Below, piece after piece: positions 17,136-24,348 of a DNA stretch of 64,000 bases (the stretch's first letter is position 1; the number at the start of each line of letters is the position of its first letter). The DNA comes from JALYNX01 sp035292685 (GTDB lineage: Bacteria; Actinomycetota; Acidimicrobiia; Spongiisociales; ZC4RG35). Both the position numbers and the translations under genes were made by a program. Under the pieces are notes generated by a model. The model saw only the letters and a list, made by a program, of their open reading frames with translations. It was not told the origin of the DNA and searched no databases. The stretch spans positions 1 to 64,000 of the forward strand of contig DATDPP010000080.1 of the NCBI GenBank assembly GCA_035292685.1. The letters are read 5' to 3'.

Positions 17136-17141
17136 AGCATA
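17136..17141 (-). promoter_or_regulatory. Likely -10 of the his operon promoter
   Basis: TATGCT on the minus strand, 10 nt upstream of the leader peptide ATG; TTGCGG lies about 18 nt further upstream as a possible -35. The region is shared with the divergent valS gene. Confidence 0.45.
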
Positions 17142-17223
17142 ACCGGGGAGGTCAACGGGCCGCAAGAGCGGGCCAGAGGCAATAGCTGGGCTGCCCTTTC
17201 GCCACCGTTACCCTTGACGCTCC

Positions 17224-19752
17224 ATGATGCGAACCGTCCCTGACAAGCCTGCCCTCGAGGGAATCGAGGCGAAATGGATGGAACGCTGGGAATCCGAGGG
17301 CACCTACCGGTTCGACCGCTCGCGGTCCCGTGAGGAGATCTTCGCCATCGACACCCCTCCGCCCACGGTGTCGGGCTCGCTGCACATGGGCTCGGTGTTC
17401 GGTTATGTGCAGACCGATGCCATCGCCCGCTACCAGCGGATGAAGGGGATGGAGGTGTTCTACCCGATGGGGTGGGACGACAACGGGCTCCCCACCGAGC
17501 GCCGGGTGCAGAACTACTACGGGGTCCGCTGCGACCCCACCCTCCACTATGACCCCGGCTTCACCCCGCCCGAGGAGGCACCGGAGCCGCCGATGTCGGT
17601 GAGCCGTCGCAACTTCATCGAGCTCTGCCATGGCCTCACCGCCGAGGATGAGAAGGTGTTCGAGAACCTGTGGCGGACCCTGGGTCTGTCGGTGGACTGG
17701 GCCCAGAGCTACGCCACCATCGATGAGCATTGTCAGCGGACCAGTCAAAAGGCCTTCCTCGGCAACCTGGAACGTGGCGAGGCCTACTCCCAGGAGGCTC
17801 CCGTTCTCTGGGATGTCGATTTCAAGTCGGCGGTCGCCCAGGCCGAGCTCGAGGACCGGGAGCGCCCCGGTTCCTATCATCGGATCGCCTTTCACCGGTC
17901 GGACGGGGAACCGGTCTACATCGAGACCACCCGCCCCGAGTTGATCTGCGCCTGTGTCGCCCTGGTGGCGCACCCCGATGACGTCCGCTACCAGCCGCTC
18001 TTGGGCAGCACGGTGACCTCTCCGTTGTTCGGTGTCGATCTCCCGGTGATGGCCCACGAGCTGGCCGATCCGGAGAAGGGGAGCGGGATCGCCATGATCT
18101 GCACCTGGGGGGACACCACCGACGTGACCTGGTGGCGCGAGTTCGACCTCCCCACGAGAGCAGTCCTCCAGCAAAGCGGCCGGCTCCAAGAGGACACCCC
18201 GGAGTGGATCGACTCCGAGACCGGAAGAGTGGCTTATGAGCAGATCGCTGGGCTCTACCCCGGTCAGGCACAGCGGAAGATGGCAGAGATGCTCGCCGAG
18301 TCCGGGGATCTCGACGGCGAGCCCCGACCGATCACCCACCCGGTCAAGTTCTTCGAAAAGGGGGACCGCCCCCTCGAGATCATCTCCAGCCGCCAGTGGT
18401 ACATCCGCAACGGAGGCCGCGATGAGGACCTTCGCCAGGCGTTGCTGGCTCGAGGGGTGGAACTGGATTGGATCCCCGACTTCATGGGGGTTCGCTACAA
18501 GCATTGGGTGGAAGGGCTGAACGGGGACTGGTTGATCTCGAGACAGAGATTCTTCGGGGTGTCGGTCCCGGTTTGGTATCCGATCGATGCCGGGGGTGAG
18601 CTCGACTTCGAGCACCCGATACTTCCCGATCAGGCTGAGTTGCCGGTCGACCCCACCACCGACGCCCCACCTGGGTACGAGGAGTCGCGGCGAGGCATAC
18701 CAGGGGGCTTCGCCGGTGATCCCGACGTCATGGACACCTGGGCCACCTCCTCATTGACTCCCCAAATCGCCGGTCACTGGGATGACGACACCGATCTGTT
18801 TGCCAGGGTCTTCCCGATGGACCTCCGGCCCCAGGGCCCGGAGATTATCCGCACCTGGTTGTTCTCCACATTGCTTCGCTCCCACTACGAGCACGGGGTC
18901 TTGCCGTGGGCCCACGCCTCGATCAACGGCTGGATCCTTGACGCCGACCGCAAGAAGATGTCCAAGTCGCGCGGGAATGTGGTCACGCCGATTCCCCTGA
19001 TCGAAGAGCATGGCGCGGAGGCGATCCGGTATTGGGCCTGCAATGGTCGCCCTGGCACCGACACCGCGGTCGACTTCGGGGTGATGAAGATCGGGCGTCG
19101 CTTGGCGTTGAAGATTCTCAACGCGGCCCGTTTCGTCCTCAGGTTTGCAGACGACGTCGACCCCGCCGCCATCACCGAGCCGCTCGATCGCTCGATGCTG
19201 GCCTCGCTTTCCGAGGTCGTGGCCGAGTCGACTGCCGCATTCGAAAAGTACGACTACACCCGGGCCATCGAGACGGTCGAAAAGTCGTTCTGGACCTGGA
19301 CGGATGACTATCTGGAGCTGGTCAAGGCGCGTGCCTACGACGGTGGAGCGGCTGGAGCCTCTGCCCACGCCGCATTGCAGCTTGCGCTTGGCACCTATCT
19401 CCGGCTGTTTGCCCCGTTTCTGCCCTTTGTCACCGAGGAGGTCTGGTCCTGGTGGCAGGAAGGGTCCGTCCATCGGGCGCCGTGGCCTTCGGTGGCCGAG
19501 CTCGAAACCCATGCCGGCGACCCGGCTGTCTTTGCGGTCACCAGCGAGGTCCTGACCGCAGTCCGCCGCGCCAAGTCCGACGCCAGGGCGTCGATGGCGG
19601 CGGAGGTTGCCTCGGTGGCGGTGGTGGCCGGATCCGAGTCCCTGGCCCTCATTCGTCAGGCCGAAGCCGACCTCAAGGCGGCGGCAAGGGCGGCGGAGAT
19701 GTCCTATTCAGAGGGCGAGTTCTCGATCGAGTCGGTGCTGGCCGAGGCCTAG
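17224..19752 (+). CDS. valS: Valyl-tRNA synthetase, short (archaeal-like, type 2) form
   Basis: 842 residues: class I catalytic core, CP1 editing domain around 190-420 (IETTRPELICACVA) and anticodon-binding helices, without the long C-terminal coiled coil of E. coli-type ValS. KKMSKSRGN is intact near residue 578. The HIGH-type motif reads HMGS (residues 54-57), so the second His is replaced by Ser. Start ATG at 17224 lies 9 nt after TACCCT. Divergent from the his operon. No T-box or leader structure is visible upstream. Confidence 0.92.
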   Translation: MMRTVPDKPALEGIEAKWMERWESEGTYRFDRSRSREEIFAIDTPPPTVSGSLHMGSVFGYVQTDAIARYQRMKGMEVFYPMGWDDNGLPTERRVQNYYGVRCDPTLHYDPGFTPPEEAPEPPMSVSRRNFIELCHGLTAEDEKVFENLWRTLGLSVDWAQSYATIDEHCQRTSQKAFLGNLERGEAYSQEAPVLWDVDFKSAVAQAELEDRERPGSYHRIAFHRSDGEPVYIETTRPELICACVALVAHPDDVRYQPLLGSTVTSPLFGVDLPVMAHELADPEKGSGIAMICTWGDTTDVTWWREFDLPTRAVLQQSGRLQEDTPEWIDSETGRVAYEQIAGLYPGQAQRKMAEMLAESGDLDGEPRPITHPVKFFEKGDRPLEIISSRQWYIRNGGRDEDLRQALLARGVELDWIPDFMGVRYKHWVEGLNGDWLISRQRFFGVSVPVWYPIDAGGELDFEHPILPDQAELPVDPTTDAPPGYEESRRGIPGGFAGDPDVMDTWATSSLTPQIAGHWDDDTDLFARVFPMDLRPQGPEIIRTWLFSTLLRSHYEHGVLPWAHASINGWILDADRKKMSKSRGNVVTPIPLIEEHGAEAIRYWACNGRPGTDTAVDFGVMKIGRRLALKILNAARFVLRFADDVDPAAITEPLDRSMLASLSEVVAESTAAFEKYDYTRAIETVEKSFWTWTDDYLELVKARAYDGGAAGASAHAALQLALGTYLRLFAPFLPFVTEEVWSWWQEGSVHRAPWPSVAELETHAGDPAVFAVTSEVLTAVRRAKSDARASMAAEVASVAVVAGSESLALIRQAEADLKAAARAAEMSYSEGEFSIESVLAEA

Positions 19753-19755
19753 TCT
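19750..19755 (+). promoter_or_regulatory. -10 hexamer of the DUF1801 gene, overlapping the valS stop
   Basis: TAGTCT, whose TAG is also the valS stop codon, is followed by 6 nt and the ATG at 19762; leaderless-type promoter. Confidence 0.45.
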
Positions 19756-19761
19756 TCGATC

Positions 19762-20118
19762 ATGGCCAATGATCCCGAAGTCGATGCGTGGTTCGTTGGC
19801 TACGAGCACCCGATGAAGGACGCGATGGAGGCGGTGCGGGCCACGATTCTCTCTGATGAGAGGATGACGGAGGCGATCAAATGGCAGAGCCCGACGTTCA
19901 TGTACAAGGGGAACATGGCGAGTTTCAATCCCCGCACGAAGGCACATGTCAGCTTGATGTTTCATACGGGTGCCTCGATACCCGGTGAGCACAAGCGTCT
20001 AGAAGGTGGGGGAGACACCGCGCGTTACATGCGGTTCGAAAGTATGGAGGATGTGGAGGCGGCCGGTGACGAGTTGTTGGCAGTCGTCGAGGCCTGGTGC
20101 CAGTCACGGCACGGGTGA
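19762..20118 (+). CDS. DUF1801 (YdhG-like) domain protein
   Basis: 118 residues. WFVGYEHPMKDAMEAVRATIL, EAIKWQSPTFMYKGNMASF and VSLMFHTGASIPG follow the DUF1801 pattern, a small alpha/beta fold of unknown function. No membrane segment. It sits 10 nt after valS but appears to have its own leaderless promoter. Confidence 0.8.
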   Translation: MANDPEVDAWFVGYEHPMKDAMEAVRATILSDERMTEAIKWQSPTFMYKGNMASFNPRTKAHVSLMFHTGASIPGEHKRLEGGGDTARYMRFESMEDVEAAGDELLAVVEAWCQSRHG

Positions 20119-20124
20119 TGACCG

Positions 20125-20808
20125 TCACATATCCTGGTGGTCGTGCTCATCTGAGCCCTCAACCCCGACGGCTCGCCCACGGCGCCCCCGCCAGATCTCG
20201 ATCACCATGGGGGTGATCGAGATGAGCACGATCACGATGATCGTCACTTCGAGGTTGCGGGCCACGAAGTCGACCTGACCCAGGTAGTAGCCGAGAGTAG
20301 TGACGCCGAGGGCCCAGAGCACGCCGCCAATCACGTTGAACCGGAAGAAGGTCCCGTAGTCCATGCGACCGACCCCGGCCACCACCGGGGCGAAGGTACG
20401 GACAATGGGGATGAATCGGGCAAGGACGATGGTCTTCGGCCCGTAGCGCTCGAAGTAGCTGTGGGCCCGATCGACGTACTCCTGTTTGAAAAAGCGGGAG
20501 TCGGGGCGTCTGAAGAGGGGAGGGCCCGCTTTGAGCCCGATCAGGTAGCCGACCTGGTCACCGATCACAGCGGCCAGGAGACACCCGATCAGAAGTGGGA
20601 GGAACGGGAGATGCAGGGACTCGGGGATCGATTCGGGGCCGGATGCGAAGAAGCCGGCCGTGAAGAGCAGCGAGTCGCCGGGGAGGAAGAACCCGAAGAG
20701 CAGCCCGGACTCGGCGAAGATCACGGCGAAAATGCCAAGCAGACCCACGGTCTGAATCAGCTTCTCGGGATCCAGCCAGTCGAGGAAGTCGATGGCGATG
20801 ATCGGCAC
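20125..20808 (-). CDS. DedA-family membrane protein
   Basis: 227 residues with four to five hydrophobic segments and the VTT/SNARE-associated core: ESGLLFGFFLPGDSLLF, GDQVGYLIGLKAG, ARFIPIVRTFAPVVAGVGRM. DedA proteins act in lipid scrambling and envelope homeostasis. GTG start at 20808; TAGGCT (20822-20817) lies 8 nt upstream and overlaps the CCTAGG insertion target, so the IS element 16 bp upstream has removed or replaced the natural -35 region. Confidence 0.9.
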   Translation of the reverse strand: MPIIAIDFLDWLDPEKLIQTVGLLGIFAVIFAESGLLFGFFLPGDSLLFTAGFFASGPESIPESLHLPFLPLLIGCLLAAVIGDQVGYLIGLKAGPPLFRRPDSRFFKQEYVDRAHSYFERYGPKTIVLARFIPIVRTFAPVVAGVGRMDYGTFFRFNVIGGVLWALGVTTLGYYLGQVDFVARNLEVTIIVIVLISITPMVIEIWRGRRGRAVGVEGSDEHDHQDM

Positions 20809-20818
20809 GAGCTGTCAG

Positions 20819-20824
20819 CCTAGG
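20819..20824. repeat. Left target-site duplication CCTAGG
   Basis: CCTAGG flanks the IS element on both sides (also 21864-21869). IS481 of Bordetella is known to insert at NCTAGN with 6-bp duplication, so this fits exactly. Confidence 0.85.
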
Positions 20825-21769
20825 TGTCCTTCCCACAGAGGTGGTTGATGAGCACGGTCATGGGTGATTGTCCGGCGAGGCCGCTGTGGGGTCGGGTCTG
20901 ATTGTATGTGTTGAGGAATCCGGCGAGGGCGTCTCGTCGTTCCTGGTTGGTCTGGTAGGGCCGCTTGTAGGCCCAGCCGGCGGCGAGGGTCTGGTGGAAT
21001 CGTTCCACTTTGCCGTTGGTTTGGGCCGGTAGGGCCGGGTCCGCTTGTGGGCGGCGCCGATCGTGTCCAACACGGTTTGGAAGCTTCGAGCCTGGTAGGC
21101 GAAGGCGTTGTCGGTCATCACCGCGTCGATCCTGAACCCGTAGCTGGCGAACCAGGCAGCGGCTCGGAGCATGAACCCGGCGCAGGTTTCGGCGTCTTCT
21201 CCGTCGAGGATCTCGGTGTAGGCGACCCGGGAGTGGTCATCGACCATGGAATGACAGAACTCGTAGCCGACACGTTGAGTCTGATCCCGACCGGCTCGAC
21301 CGTTGATCCGCCAGCCGCCACCATCAGGGACCCGTCCCAGTTTCTTAATGTCGACATGGACCAGCTCCCCAGGATGATCCCGCACATAACGGATCGGGAT
21401 CCCTGTGCTCCGATCCAAATCCCCGAGTCGAGACAGACCACGACGGGCCAACACCGCATAGATCGTGGACCGGGGCATACCCAGCCGGCCCGCCATCAGA
21501 TGTGGACCCTCACGTTCGGTTATCCGATCCGCGACCACCACTTGTTCCATCCCAGAGCTCAACTGGGTCGGACATCGATGCGGGCGAGACGACCGGTCGC
21601 AAAGGCCGGGTTCGCCTTCCTCCCGCCAACGTCCCAGCCACCGGTGAGCCGTCTGCCGAGAAACCCCAGCCGCCGCCGCAGCCGACGCCACCGGCCATCC
21701 CAACACCAAGATCCGATCCACCAGCAGCCGCCTGCCAAACGGAGTCAAACGAGCCGTAACCTGAACCAC
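20820..21769 (-). pseudogene. IS481-family transposase with a frameshift
   Basis: GTG start at 21769 follows GAGGAGG. The first frame gives the helix-turn-helix (VASAAAAAGVSRQTAHRWLGRW) and two DDE-type Asp residues (ELVHVDIKKLG; DAVMTDNAFAY), then runs out of frame after RTRPYRP. At 21023-21025 a run of three C on the minus strand replaces the four needed for RPQTNGKVERFHQ; the rest, with the catalytic Glu of VERFHQ, continues in the -1 frame to a TAG at 20822-20820. That stop codon lies in the target duplication, not in the element. Either a 1-nt deletion or a -1 slip at CCCAAA would explain it. Confidence 0.85.
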
Positions 21770-21863
21770 GAGGGCCTCCTCAAGATCCGCGGATATCACA
21801 ACCACGAATCGAACAGGCAGGCCCTCAACCAATCAAGTGTCAACAACGTCCCTGGGAAGGACA
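20825..21863 (-). mobile_element. IS481-family insertion sequence, 1039 bp
   Basis: Ends are TGTCCTTCCCA (20825-20835) and its reverse complement (21853-21863); the inverted repeats extend about 24 bp with four mismatches. Flanked by CCTAGG on both sides. It carries a single transposase gene on the minus strand, now frameshifted, and sits 16 bp upstream of dedA. Confidence 0.9.
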
Positions 21864-21869
21864 CCTAGG
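21864..21869. repeat. Right target-site duplication CCTAGG
   Basis: Second copy of the 6-bp CCTAGG target at the right end of the IS element. Confidence 0.85.
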
Positions 21870-22004
21870 TGTCGGGATCCGGTTCGGAATGGCCAAGTAA
21901 GTGCCACCCGGCTCCGACGCCATGTTGGCGATGATCGTTGCCGGATCGATCCAGTTCACTGTCTAGGGATACGCACGGGAGGCGTCTGCTGAGTTCAACA
22001 AGAA
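21870..22004 (+). other. Degenerate stretch between the IS element and a gene remnant
   Basis: No intact gene. One plus frame reads MLAMIVAGSIQFTV, a TAG, then GYAREASAEFNKKWAYLVNG before a stop; a TGG in place of the TAG would join them, so this looks like a decayed coding fragment. Origin not recognised. Confidence 0.35.
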
Positions 22005-22310
22005 GTGGGCGTATCTGGTCAATGGGTGGCGACCCTATTGATCGTCGCTCCGCTGACCGTCACCACCATCCAAACGGTGCGCCGCCAGAACATTCTCGAT
22101 CGTGCAGAGGCCATCGCCCTCGAGTGGGCAGCGGACAGCAACACTCATGTGGTGCGGACCGATTTCGAGGGCGAGGATCTCATCCTTTACGTCGAGGACC
22201 TCGACGACCTGCCTCCGGGTGATCTCGCCGCTGCGCTGGCCGATGCCGCGGGGTGTTTCACACCACAAACGATTTCCGGAAGCGGCTGGTTTCCCGACGA
22301 TCCTGGTTAG
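22005..22310 (+). pseudogene. Possible C-terminal remnant of a DUF389-like membrane protein
   Basis: About 100 residues with strongly coding third-position GC: one hydrophobic segment (VATLLIVAPLTVTTIQ) followed by a soluble tail (RAEAIALEWAADSN..., LYVEDLDDLPPGDLAAALADAAG). The pattern of a last transmembrane helix plus small alpha/beta tail recalls the end of DUF389/TIGR00341 proteins, from memory. No ribosome binding site, and the preceding membrane domain is absent. It may be a truncated gene rather than an active small protein. Confidence 0.4.
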
Positions 22311-22313
22311 GGT
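22308..22313 (+). promoter_or_regulatory. -10 hexamer of the M15 peptidase gene
   Basis: TAGGGT, beginning with the stop codon of the preceding remnant, followed by 6 nt and the GTG at 22320; leaderless-type promoter. Confidence 0.45.
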
Positions 22314-22319
22314 CGATTC

Positions 22320-23192
22320 GTGCGACGGGTCTTGTTGGTGGCCATGGTGGCGCTGGTCACGGCATGTTCCAGCCTCGGTGGTGACTCTGCCTCGACCTCG
22401 ACCACCTCCACGCTGGCACCGACGACCAACTCCACGCTGGCACCGACGACCACCACCACGGTTCCGGCCACCACCACGACGATCAATCCTTTTGCTCGTC
22501 CCGAATGGATGGGCACCCGGGTGTTGCCGCTCCGCGCCGACGGTTACGGCGAGGCCCAGCCGACGCCACCTGAATTCGACCCCCGTGCCATGGAGACTCC
22601 TGACGTCTTCCTGCCGCCGAGCGATGAGCATTTTCGCTCGAGCATCGGTCCGATCCCGCCCGATGTGCTGGCTCGCTCCAGTTGGGTGCCGGAATGCCCG
22701 GTCACCGTCGATGAGCTCGCCTACTTGACCGTCAGTCACTACGGATTCGACGGTCGCTTTCACACCGGGGAGATCATCGTCAATCTGGACTTTGCCGAAG
22801 AGGTGGTCGAGGTGTTTCGCCTGATGCACGAGGCCCGGTTCCCGATCGAGCAGATACGGGTCATCACCAAGGAAGAGATCGACGCCCCGCCCACCGGGGA
22901 TTGGAACGACACCACCTCCTTCGTCTGCCGTCCGGCGGTGGGATCGATCTCGTGGTCCCAACATGCATATGGCCTGGCGATCGATGTCAACCCGTTCCAC
23001 AACCCCTATCTGAATGGCGATCTGGTGCTGCCGGAGCTGGCCTCGACCTACACCGATCGGGAAGACGTCCGCCCGGGGATGATCACCGACGGTGACGTGG
23101 TCGTCGAAGCCTTTGCCGACATGGGCTGGGGCTGGGGCGGCAACTGGGACACGCTCAAGGATTGGATGCATTTCTCGTTCACCGGGAGGTGA
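22320..23192 (+). CDS. Secreted lipoprotein with an M15-type D-Ala-D-Ala/L-Ala-D-Glu peptidase domain
   Basis: 290 residues. Signal peptide with lipobox VTAC, then a Ser/Thr/Pro linker (about 23-57) containing a duplicated STLAPTTN/STLAPTTT unit that is also a near-perfect DNA repeat (22417-22452), then a zinc peptidase domain: SQHAYGLAIDVNPF (SxHxxGxAxD metal site) and DWMHFSF (third ligand His). It probably trims peptidoglycan stem peptides outside the membrane. GTG start, leaderless-type -10. Confidence 0.85.
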   Translation: MRRVLLVAMVALVTACSSLGGDSASTSTTSTLAPTTNSTLAPTTTTTVPATTTTINPFARPEWMGTRVLPLRADGYGEAQPTPPEFDPRAMETPDVFLPPSDEHFRSSIGPIPPDVLARSSWVPECPVTVDELAYLTVSHYGFDGRFHTGEIIVNLDFAEEVVEVFRLMHEARFPIEQIRVITKEEIDAPPTGDWNDTTSFVCRPAVGSISWSQHAYGLAIDVNPFHNPYLNGDLVLPELASTYTDREDVRPGMITDGDVVVEAFADMGWGWGGNWDTLKDWMHFSFTGR

Positions 23193-23205
23193 AGAACCGG
23201 GCGGT

Positions 23206-23298
23206 TTGACGTTTTGACGATTCTTCTGATCTCGGACCTCTGTGCTTGACGATTTGACGATTGCGCCACGACAGCCTAGAGTATCGTCAAATCGTCAA
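23206..23298. promoter_or_regulatory. Six-copy octamer operator around a sigma-70-type promoter
   Basis: Three tandem pairs of the octamer TTGACGAT: 23206-23213/23214-23221 (the first is TTGACGTT), 23246-23253/23254-23261, and, inverted, 23283-23290/23291-23298. The second and third pairs form a perfect 16-bp inverted repeat. TTGACG (23254-23259), a 17-nt spacer and TAGAGT (23277-23282) make a near-consensus promoter, so the inner pairs cover the -35 and the start site. The arrangement strongly suggests autoregulation by the winged-helix protein encoded next. Confidence 0.75.
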
Positions 23299-23309
23299 AG
23301 GAGCCCCCC

Positions 23310-24314
23310 CTGAAGGACACACGGGCAGAAGACATTCTTTCGGTGCTTGCTCACGGGCCACAGACTTCCAGGGCATTAGCTGAAAGGTTCAACCTATCGA
23401 GACAGGCCGTTCACTATCACTTGAAAGAGTTGAGAGAGCAGGGTCTCGTCAGACAGGTCAGAAAGGCCCGCGCCGCATTCTGGGAACCGGTCTACGACCT
23501 GGTCCTGACTTGGGGCCTGGGTGACGAGCCACTCGAGGAAGACGCCATGTGGCGTCAGTTTCTGGCCGTCCATGGTCCCCTTGACGTCAGTGACGATACC
23601 CGGGCTTGCCTCGACTACGGCGTTACGGAGATGTTGAACAACGCAATAGACCACTCAGGAGGCACGGAGATAGCGCTCCGTGGCCGGGTCGGCGATGCAA
23701 CTGTCGAATTTGTCGTCAATGACGACGGAATCGGAGCGTTCCGTCACGTGGTGGAACATTTCGACCTTCCGAGTGAGCTCGACGCCATCGCGCATATTGC
23801 AAAGGGTCAACAGACCACTGATCCCAGCCGACACTCGGGTCAGGGCCTCTTCTTCACCTCCAAGCTGTTCGATCAGTTCGAGCTCGACTCAGGAACCTAC
23901 ATCTGGGCGGTGGACAACCTTCGGGATGACACGACGGTGGCTCCCGGCACGGGGCGGCAGGGGACATCAGTTCTGTTGGTCACGAGGCTACAAGGAACGC
24001 GAAGCCCCAAAGATGTGTTTGACCGGTTCACCAATACCGAGAGCTACGAGTTGGATCGAACCATCGTCAAGGTTGCTCTCACCGCCCACGGGAAAGACTT
24101 CATCAGTCGGTCCGAGGCCAAGCGGCTGGCGGTGGGACTCGAGTTGTACGGCGTCGTTGAACTTGACTTTCAGGGGGTGGATCGGATTGGTCAAGGGTTT
24201 GTCGATGAGTTGTTTCGAGTGTGGGCTTCGCAGCATCCGAACACCGAGTTTCGAGTTGTCAACGCATCACCAGAGGTCGAATTCATGATTCGGCGCGGAC
24301 TGCCTCGTACCTAG
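23310..24314 (+). CDS. Winged-helix regulator with GHKL ATPase and STAS-like (DUF4325) domains
   Basis: About 334 residues. N-terminal winged helix (TSRALAERFNLSRQAVHYHLKELREQGLV); GHKL ATPase domain with N box EMLNNAIDHSGG, G1 box VNDDGIGAF and G2 box HSGQGLFFTSKLFD; C-terminal DUF4325-like domain (ISRSEAKRLAVGLELYGVVELDFQGVDRIGQGFVDELFRVW). ATPase plus STAS-like domain recalls anti-sigma/anti-anti-sigma partners fused into one DNA-binding protein. The best ribosome binding site, AAAGGAG (23297-23303), points to a CTG at 23310; the first conventional start is GTG at 23343, which would cut into the helix-turn-helix lead. Target genes unknown; the operator at its own promoter is the clearest candidate. 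Confidence 0.8.
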   Translation: MKDTRAEDILSVLAHGPQTSRALAERFNLSRQAVHYHLKELREQGLVRQVRKARAAFWEPVYDLVLTWGLGDEPLEEDAMWRQFLAVHGPLDVSDDTRACLDYGVTEMLNNAIDHSGGTEIALRGRVGDATVEFVVNDDGIGAFRHVVEHFDLPSELDAIAHIAKGQQTTDPSRHSGQGLFFTSKLFDQFELDSGTYIWAVDNLRDDTTVAPGTGRQGTSVLLVTRLQGTRSPKDVFDRFTNTESYELDRTIVKVALTAHGKDFISRSEAKRLAVGLELYGVVELDFQGVDRIGQGFVDELFRVWASQHPNTEFRVVNASPEVEFMIRRGLPRT

Positions 24315-24319
24315 ACACC

Positions 24320-24335
24320 TCGAACATATGTTCGA
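24320..24335. promoter_or_regulatory. LexA (SOS) box of dnaE2
   Basis: TCGAACATATGTTCGA, identical to the box at 280-295, lies just upstream of the -10 hexamer, at about -29 to -14 from the predicted start of dnaE2 transcription. Bound LexA would block RNA polymerase directly. Confidence 0.92.
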
Positions 24336-24341
24336 TATAGT
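24336..24341 (+). promoter_or_regulatory. -10 hexamer of dnaE2
   Basis: TATAGT followed by 7 nt and the GTG at 24349; leaderless-type promoter next to the LexA box. Confidence 0.55.
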
Positions 24342-24348
24342 GCGGTGG

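Noticed and set aside
17152..18615. 487-residue minus-strand open frame antisense to valS
   Set aside because: Composition is typical of a shadow frame in high-GC DNA (Gly, His, Arg, Pro rich, no domain), and the plus strand holds a complete ValS.
20125..24314. Genomic island or prophage around the IS element
   Set aside because: Only one IS and some debris; no integrase, phage genes or tRNA attachment site, and flanking genes are ordinary chromosomal ones.
24328..24330. ATG in the LexA box as the dnaE2 start
   Set aside because: It lies within the operator and upstream of the -10; the GTG at 24349 fits the leaderless spacing.
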